Positions 58,226 to 64,000 of a stretch of 64,000 nt of DNA are shown piece by piece. The notes under the pieces were generated by a model. That model worked only from the letters and a program-made list of their open reading frames with translations, searched no databases and was not told the origin of the DNA. The translations under genes were made by a program, and so were the position numbers. Within the stretch, counting starts at the first letter, position 1; every line of letters starts with the position of its first letter. The stretch lies in NCBI RefSeq assembly GCF_033807715.1, contig NC_084606.1, positions 38,232,901-38,296,900 of the forward strand, written 5' to 3'. Source of the stretch: Cololabis saira (Eukaryota; Chordata; Actinopteri; Beloniformes; Belonidae).

Positions 58226-59187
58226 CAGTAGATAGAAATACAACCAGTAAAAGTTAATAGGTGTGGCTGGCCAGGCTATAACCAAACCTCTGAGAAGATC
58301 AACAGGTATATCAATGATAAGAATACAAATAAGAATAAATCAAATGGAGCAGGTCACTCAACATCAAATATGTTTGCTGCGCATAAAATTAAGATAAAAC
58401 TTCACACAATCACAATCGGAACATTCTGAAAATATTTACTGATGTACATTTTATAATTTCTTGAAAAACTAAATGCCATATCAATGTTCACAGACGTATA
58501 CAGTGCAGTATGAAACAGAGTGCATTATGTACTGGAACACATCTCAGTTACCACGTCACATAAAACACAAGAAGAAACTTTCACCCACTGAGTCCTGCTT
58601 TATGAGGTTTAGGAGAATAGGTGCAGCATTTCTTTATTAAACAAAACCCAAACACACAAAACAAGAGTCCAACCCGCTGCCCTGCAGTGGCTGTTTCCTG
58701 ATGGAAGCTTCTATATCTTTTCTGAGGCCTTTTTAAAAGCTCAGGGTTAGAAAAAGGGAAGCAGATAAGACTGTAGATCTCAGCTACGAAAGCTGCCACA
58801 GATTTGAGGATTTACTTCCGTCTCAGAGCTGGTAGGCAGAGCTGACAGTGCACCTTAAATCCTACCTGATTTGTCACGCTGGGGGGATTTTTGAGGTTTC
58901 AGAAGTGACTCGTCATATTAGAAGTCGGATCAACGCATTTACATTTTACTAGGCAGTATTACGCAGTACATACTTCTTTTCTAAATCATTCCTAAATCCT
59001 GAGAACCGTGACCTTGACGACTGAGAATCTTTCACCAATAAGTACCTAATAAGTCAGTAGTTTGTGCTTTCCTTGAATTAAAACTCTAATATGTGTAATA
59101 GGATGCAATATTTTAGTGTTTTACAATTATATTTTGTTTTATTATTATCAGTACAGCTATCAACCAAATGTTTTGTTTACAGATATA
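58226..59187. other. Unassigned sequence
   Basis: No recognisable repeats or coding exons. Open frames here are short and without motif. Confidence 0.3.
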
Positions 59188-59515
59188 CAGGACTGTCTCA
59201 GAAAATTAGAATATTGTGATGAAGTCCTTTATTTTCTGTAATGCAAAAATGTCATACATTCTGGATTCATTACAAATCAACTGAAATATTGCAAGCCTTT
59301 TATTATTTTAATATTGCTGATCATGGTTTACAGCTTAAGAAAACTCAAATATCCTATCTCAAAGAATTTGAATATTCTGGGAATCTTAATCTTAAACTGT
59401 AAACCATAATCAGCAATATTAAAATAATAAAAGGCTTGCAATATTTCAGTTGATTTGTAATGAATCCAGAATGTATGACATTTTAGTTTTTTTAATTGCA
59501 TTACAGAAAATAAAG
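59188..59515. mobile_element. Tc1-type MITE, right terminus lost
   Basis: Starts CAGGACTGTCTCAGAA and runs to the TTACAGAAAATAAAG word of the right arm; the last 35 bp are missing. Confidence 0.72.
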
Positions 59516-59518
59516 AGT

Positions 59519-60004
59519 TTTACATGAGGTAAATGTATATATTGGTTCTATAACTATTGTTGTCGACCGATAACTTGTGCTGATGGTGTACCAATTATTA
59601 TTATAATTATTTTTAATTTAATTTAATTAATTAATTTATTTATTTATTTATTTATTTTAGGTTTTATTTGCGACAGATAAATTTAATAAAAATACATAAA
59701 ATGAGTAGAATGACTATTTTAAACGGCTATTGTTTCTTGCTATTGTCTGTCTCTTTTGCAGAAACTGATTTAATGTTGCTGTTGTGTTCTTGCAGTAGCA
59801 TTAGTAACCTCCGTATACTCAGCTTTATGATGCTCTTGAGATGTTTTATCAAGTTGCTGGTATTAAAAGACGTGTTCTCCTTCCCTCCTCTTGACACCTT
59901 AGCAGCAGTAGCTTCAGTCTGTCTTGCTTCTGTCGTCGTCCCTTATTTTGAAACATGTCCACACTGCTGACGTCCCGCTGCATTAATTGTCTCTATGTTG
60001 CCTG
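59519..60004 (+). other. Unassigned sequence before the minisatellite
   Basis: Contains ATTTA-rich repeats (59610-59660). A 100-codon frame at 59668 has no recognisable domain. Confidence 0.3.
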
Positions 60005-61635
60005 AAACGTCTCACTCATGTATCACTCTCTTCTCACTCATGTATCACTCTCTTCTCACTCATGTATCACTCTCTTCTCACTCATGTATCACTCTCTTCT
60101 CACTCATGTATCACTCTCTTCTCACTCATGTATCACTCTCTTCTCACTCATGTATCACTCTCTTCTCACTCATGTATCACTCTCTCCTCACTCATGTATC
60201 ACTCTCTTCTCACTCATGTATCACTCTCTTCTCACTCATGGATCCCTCTCTTCTCACTCATGTATCACTCTCTTCTCACTCATGTATCACTCTCTCCTCA
60301 CTCATGTATCACTCTCTTCTCACTCATGGATCACTCTCTTCTCACTCATGGATCACTCTCTTCTCACTCATGGATCACTCTCTTCTCACTCATGTATCAC
60401 TCTCTTCTCACTCACGTATCACTCTCTTCTCACTCACGTATCCCTCTCTTCTCACTCATGTATCACTCTCTTCTCACTCACGTATCACTCTCTTCTCACT
60501 CACGTATCACTCTCTTCTCACTCACGTATCACTCTCTTCTCACTCATGTATCCCTCTCTTCTCACTCACGTATCACTCTCTTCTCACTCATGTATCCCTC
60601 TCTTCTCACTCACGTGTCACTCTCTTCTCACTCACGTGTCACTCTCTTCTCACTCACGTGTCACTCTCTTCTCACTCACGTGTCACTCTCTTCTCACTCA
60701 CGTGTCACTCTCTTCTCACTCATGTATCACTCTCTTCTCACTCACGTGTCACTCTCTTCTCACTCACGTATCACTCTCTTCTCACTCACGTATCACTCTC
60801 TTCTCACTCACGTGTCACTCTCTTCTCACTCACGTGTCACTCTCTTCTCACTCACGTGTCACTCTCTTCTCACTCATGTATCACTCTCTTCTCACTCACG
60901 TGTCACTCTCTTCTCACTCACGTATCACTCTCTTCTCACTCATGTATCACTCTCTTCTCACTCACGTGTCACTCTCTTCTCACTCATGTATCACTCTCTC
61001 CTCACTCATGTATCACTCTCTTCTCACTCACGTGTCACTCTCTTCTCACTCATGTATCACTCTCTCCTCACTCATGGATCACTCTCTTCTCACTCATGTA
61101 TCACTCTCTCCTCACTCATGTATCACTCTCTTCTCACTCATGGATCACTCTCTTCTCACTCATGTATCACTCTCTCCTCACTCATGGATCACTCTCTTCT
61201 CACTCATGGATCACTCTCTTCTCACTCATGTATCACTCTCTTCTCACTCATGGATCACTCTCTTCTCACTCATGTATCACTCTCTCCTCACTCATGTATC
61301 ACTCTCTTCTCACTCACGTGTCACTCTCTTCTCACTCATGTATCACTCTCTCCTCACTCATGTATCACTCTCTTCTCACTCATGTATCACTCTCTCCTCA
61401 CTCATGGATCACTCTCTCCTCACTCATGTATCACTCTCTCCTCACTCATGTATCACTCTCTTCTCACTCACGTGTCACTCTCTTCTCACTCATGTATCAC
61501 TCTCTCCTCACTCATGTATCACTCTCTTCTCACTCATGTATCACTCTCTCCTCACTCATGGATCACTCTCTTCTCACTCATGTATCACTCTCTTCTCACT
61601 CACGTATCACTCTCTTCTCACTCATGTATCACTCT
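60005..61635. repeat. 22-bp minisatellite, about 74 copies
   Basis: Unit CTCACTCATGTATCACTCTC plus TT, with variants TCACGTATC, TCACGTGTC, TCATGGATC and CTCTCC. All three forward frames are open for over 1.6 kb because the unit lacks stops; they are not genes. Confidence 0.94.
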
Positions 61636-61817
61636 GACTGCAGCTCAACATCTCCCCCTGTAGTGGGAGCAGCCTGGACAGTGTGGAGGGGGTGGCAGAA
61701 CAAAGGACAAGGAGGAAGCTGCAGCCATCATGGACAATCCCAGCCACCCCCTAAATGGTGAACTGATGAGGATGAGGAACCTTCAGCCACAGACTTGTCC
61801 CCCCCGCCAGAGCACCA

Positions 61818-62715
61818 AGGGCCTGATTTACTAAGATCCTAAATAAAGAGTACTAAATTGCGTGTGCACTGAAAAAGTTTGCACGTGCTGTTGTTGTGTG
61901 TTTTGCGGGTGATCAACTAAGAATGCTTGCGCAATTGATAACAGGTGCAAACCGCAGTATTTAAATGAGGTGTTGCGTGTCTTACGGTTTGCGCCATGGA
62001 GAGTCTGGATGGAAAGCAGGATAGTCGCAAGCGCAAAATGAAATTTGACGAGTTGGAGTTAGAGATATTAGTGGAAGAGGCAAATAAACACATTCATGAA
62101 CTACAGCAAAGAAATTTAAACATTACCAAAAGAAACGCAATATGGGAGAAAATCTGCGATAGAATAAATGCAGTTGGTAAGACAAAAAGAACGGCAGATG
62201 AGGTTAAAAGAAGGTGGCAAGATATAAGGCGAAGAACTAAAGAAAAAGTGGCCTTTAATAAAACTTGTGCAACCATTTTTAAAATAGCATGTAGCAGAAT
62301 AAAGACTCTCTCTCTGCGTATTCTTTGATTTTGGCGATGTCGCCTCCTTGCCACAATAACAGCAGCCATCGGTGCGTAATGCTGGGCAGATTAGCACCTT
62401 CCTTTCCAACGTATTAAATACAGACGCAATCACAATCCCCGCAATAACTTTCAGGCTTGGTAAATCTCATTGCGTGTGGTAAATGAACTTATTTGCATTT
62501 TCCCCTCCCAGTATTTAGGATTTCTGCCGGGTACGCGCCATATTGATTATTCATCAGGGCAAAAGTACTAAATGAACAGCGTGTGCTATTTTGCTCATTT
62601 GAGAGGCGCAGTCCTCTTTGCACGCTGTTAGTAGATCAGCTTGCACATTGGTTTGCGGGTGATGTCAAGTTTGCACACGTTTTTACGCACGCAAACCTTT
62701 AGTAAATCAGGCCCT
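61818..62715 (+). mobile_element. Harbinger-type element with only a Myb-like ORF
   Basis: Inverted ends GGGCCTGATTTACTAA and TTAGTAAATCAGGCCC. About 900 bp. It has subterminal repeats (TTTGCACGTGC, TTTGCGGGTGAT, present near both ends). It carries the ORF at 61996-62328 but no DDE transposase. A TWA-type target duplication is not clear. Confidence 0.7.
61996..62328 (+). CDS. Myb/SANT-like DNA-binding protein of a Harbinger-type element
   Basis: 110 residues from ATG at 61996. Residues about 15-85 match the Myb/SANT-like pattern of Harbinger second proteins: FDELELEILVEEANKH, RNAIWEKICDRINAVG, DEVKRRWQDIRRRTKEK. In such elements this protein binds the transposon ends and brings the transposase to them. 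Here the C-terminal part is cut short at residue 110. It is unrelated in sequence detail to the host gene at 37.6-51.9 kb. Confidence 0.72.
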   Translation: MESLDGKQDSRKRKMKFDELELEILVEEANKHIHELQQRNLNITKRNAIWEKICDRINAVGKTKRTADEVKRRWQDIRRRTKEKVAFNKTCATIFKIACSRIKTLSLRIL

Positions 62716-62995
62716 AAGTGTTTTGGGCAGTCATTTGTGCCTGTGGCCATTAGGTTCCACAACAAGGCGTTGCCAACGGACCACCAGACAGGGGAGGGAT
62801 CTGAGGACTGGTGTTTTTGCACACTTGCACTTTTTGCACATGTACTGGACTTTTATTCTTTTTAACAGTTTTTTTTTTAACAACTAATCTACTATGCTTT
62901 TTTTTAACTTAACTCTTTTTAACTTATTTTAACTCTTCTTAAACTGTTCTGTTGCTGGCTGACAAACCGAATCTGGACAATAAAGGTTTTCATTC

Positions 62996-63530
62996 ATTCA
63001 TTCATTCATTCATTCATTCATTCATTCATTAGAGTCACTAATCAGTAACTACAACAACAATGAAGTGGTATCGGATCATTTTTGCGAGTACAAGAATATG
63101 TGAGCAGTATTGGCCTTGATACTGATACCAGTATCGGTATCGGGGCATCCATAATGCTGTCGCTTGTTATCAGCAGAGGTGGTAGTAACGAGTTACATTT
63201 ACTCCGTTACATTTACTTGAGTAAGTTTTGGGAAATGTTGTACTTTTAGGAGTAGTTTTGAATCACTATACTTTTTACTTTTACTTGAGTAGATTTGTGA
63301 AGAAGAAACTGTTCCTCTTACTCCGCTACATTAGGCTACGTTGAGCTGTTACTTTTCTTTTATCCCTTTTATCCGCGTACGCGTCAATCTCATGACATCA
63401 CTGAGTGATTCTTTGGGAAAAATGTTTGTTTTTGCATGTTTTGTCACATTTACACAGACTCAAACACACACAGAGTTTCTATGAGTTCATGTTTGTTCTA
63501 GTTCTGATGGTTAAAAAAGAAAAGTACACA
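62996..63530. repeat. ATTC microsatellite and DNA-element end
   Basis: ATTC repeats to 63029, then a TATCGGTATCGG-rich stretch. From about 63172 comes GGTGGTAGTAACGAGTTACA followed by TTACTCCGTTACATTTACTT, the end of a fish DNA element I have seen often but cannot classify. It is cut off by the LINE at about 63531. Confidence 0.5.
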
Positions 63531-64000
63531 GGGTTCAGAATGCATCATAGCACAGAGACAGCACTTGTTCGAGTCACGAATGACCTCCTTATGGCCTCAG
63601 ATAAGGGATTAGTGTCCATACTGGTTCTACTGGACCTCAGTGCTGCTTTTGACACTATAGATCATGGCATTTTACTGCACAGGTTAGAGCATGTTGTTGG
63701 GATTAAAGGGACAGCTCTATGTTGGTTTAAATCATACCTATCTGACAGGTTCCAGTTTGTTCATGTACATGAGGTTTCTTCAGAACAGTCAAGGGTCTGT
63801 TATGGTGTTCCGCAGGGTTCAGTGCTAGGGCCAATCTTGTTCAGTTTATACATGCAGCCGTTGGGAAGTATAATCCAGAATCACGGCATACACTTTCATT
63901 GTTATGCTGATGATACGCAGCTCTATTTGTCTATGAAGCCGGATGAAACAGAACCGTTAGTTAAACTTCAGGCATGTCTTAGGGACATCAAGGACTGGAT
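63531..64000 (+). mobile_element. LINE copy, 5'-truncated, running off the window
   Basis: Matches 5999-6461 of the full-length LINE with about three differences in 470 bp. The reverse transcriptase frame is open, and the FDTIDH Asp is present (GAT). The left junction is CAGGGTTCAGAATG. Confidence 0.85.

Larger units (their letters stand above)
61645..62995 (+). pseudogene. LINE C-terminal remnant split by a Harbinger-type element
   Basis: 61645-61817 encodes a phrase like IMDNPSHPL, and 62716 onward encodes SFVPVAIRFHNKA. In several fish LINEs these stand close together near the C-terminus. The 3' end (62900-62995) finishes in CATT repeats. The frames line up once 61818-62715 is removed. 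Confidence 0.6.

Noticed and set aside
60005..61635. CRISPR-like array
   Set aside because: Direct tandem repeats without spacers, in a vertebrate genome. The same holds for 33.0, 41.3, 48.2 and 54.2 kb.
59987..61761. Three overlapping open frames of 540-590 codons
   Set aside because: They arise from a 22-bp tandem repeat without stops and encode only repeats of SLLTHVSLSSHS; no start context, splice signal or domain.

Overview
This window looks like teleost fish nuclear DNA. Two genes with clear vertebrate orthologues are present as multi-exon genes: ing2 on the plus strand and rwdd4 on the minus strand. As I recall, the same two genes are neighbours on human 4q35. The rest is dominated by fish-type transposons: an L2/CR1-like LINE, a Ty3/gypsy LTR element, Tc1/mariner, hAT, PIF/Harbinger and TTAA-target families, a V-SINE-like SINE, and many microsatellites and minisatellites. 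There is no sign of a bacterial or phage genome. Family names come from motifs read by eye; no database search was run.

Layout. 1-9902: a degraded Ty3/gypsy element on the minus strand (short LTRs at 77-164 and 9761-9902), split in its reverse transcriptase by a full-length LINE (2682-7971, plus strand) with two open ORFs. 9903-14050: repeat debris, foldback MITEs, L1-like and other LINE remnants. 14321-18201: ing2, two coding exons, with a 3 kb intron filled with nested repeats. 18202-25700: foldback elements, an AATGTAATAA-based palindrome, a 23-bp-flanked insertion, LINE fragments and the first CAGTACTGGAG element. 25835-35853: rwdd4, seven coding exons on the minus strand, with transposons in its larger introns. 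37572-51890: a third gene, four coding exons on the plus strand, encoding a Myb/SANT-like DNA-binding domain plus a long charged coiled coil; its introns hold a 5.4 kb nest of elements, two inverted (GGAA)n/(TTCC)n-bearing elements, a SINE, a 39-bp minisatellite and a complete Tc1-like transposon. 51946-53754: a Tc1-type palindromic MITE split by a hAT element with a BED-finger exon and by another palindrome. 54195-56210: a 43-45 bp satellite with higher-order structure. 57569-58225: hAT MITE. 59188-59515: MITE. 60005-61635: a 22-bp minisatellite. 61645-62995: a LINE C-terminal remnant split by a Harbinger-type element that carries only a Myb-like ORF. 63531-64000: the start of another, nearly identical copy of the LINE.

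How the parts relate. ing2 (chromatin reader) and rwdd4 (RWD-domain protein) converge; rwdd4 and the Myb/SANT-like gene diverge from about 1.7 kb apart. The LINE is the youngest recognisable element: a full-length copy, a very similar copy at the window end, and several 5'-truncated copies, one of them a 42-bp scrap inside the Tc1 transposase. The most distinctive features are an internal duplication that puts an ORF1 segment at the start of the LINE ORF2, minisatellites that arise inside transposons, and TE-derived inverted repeats on both sides of an exon of the Myb/SANT-like gene.
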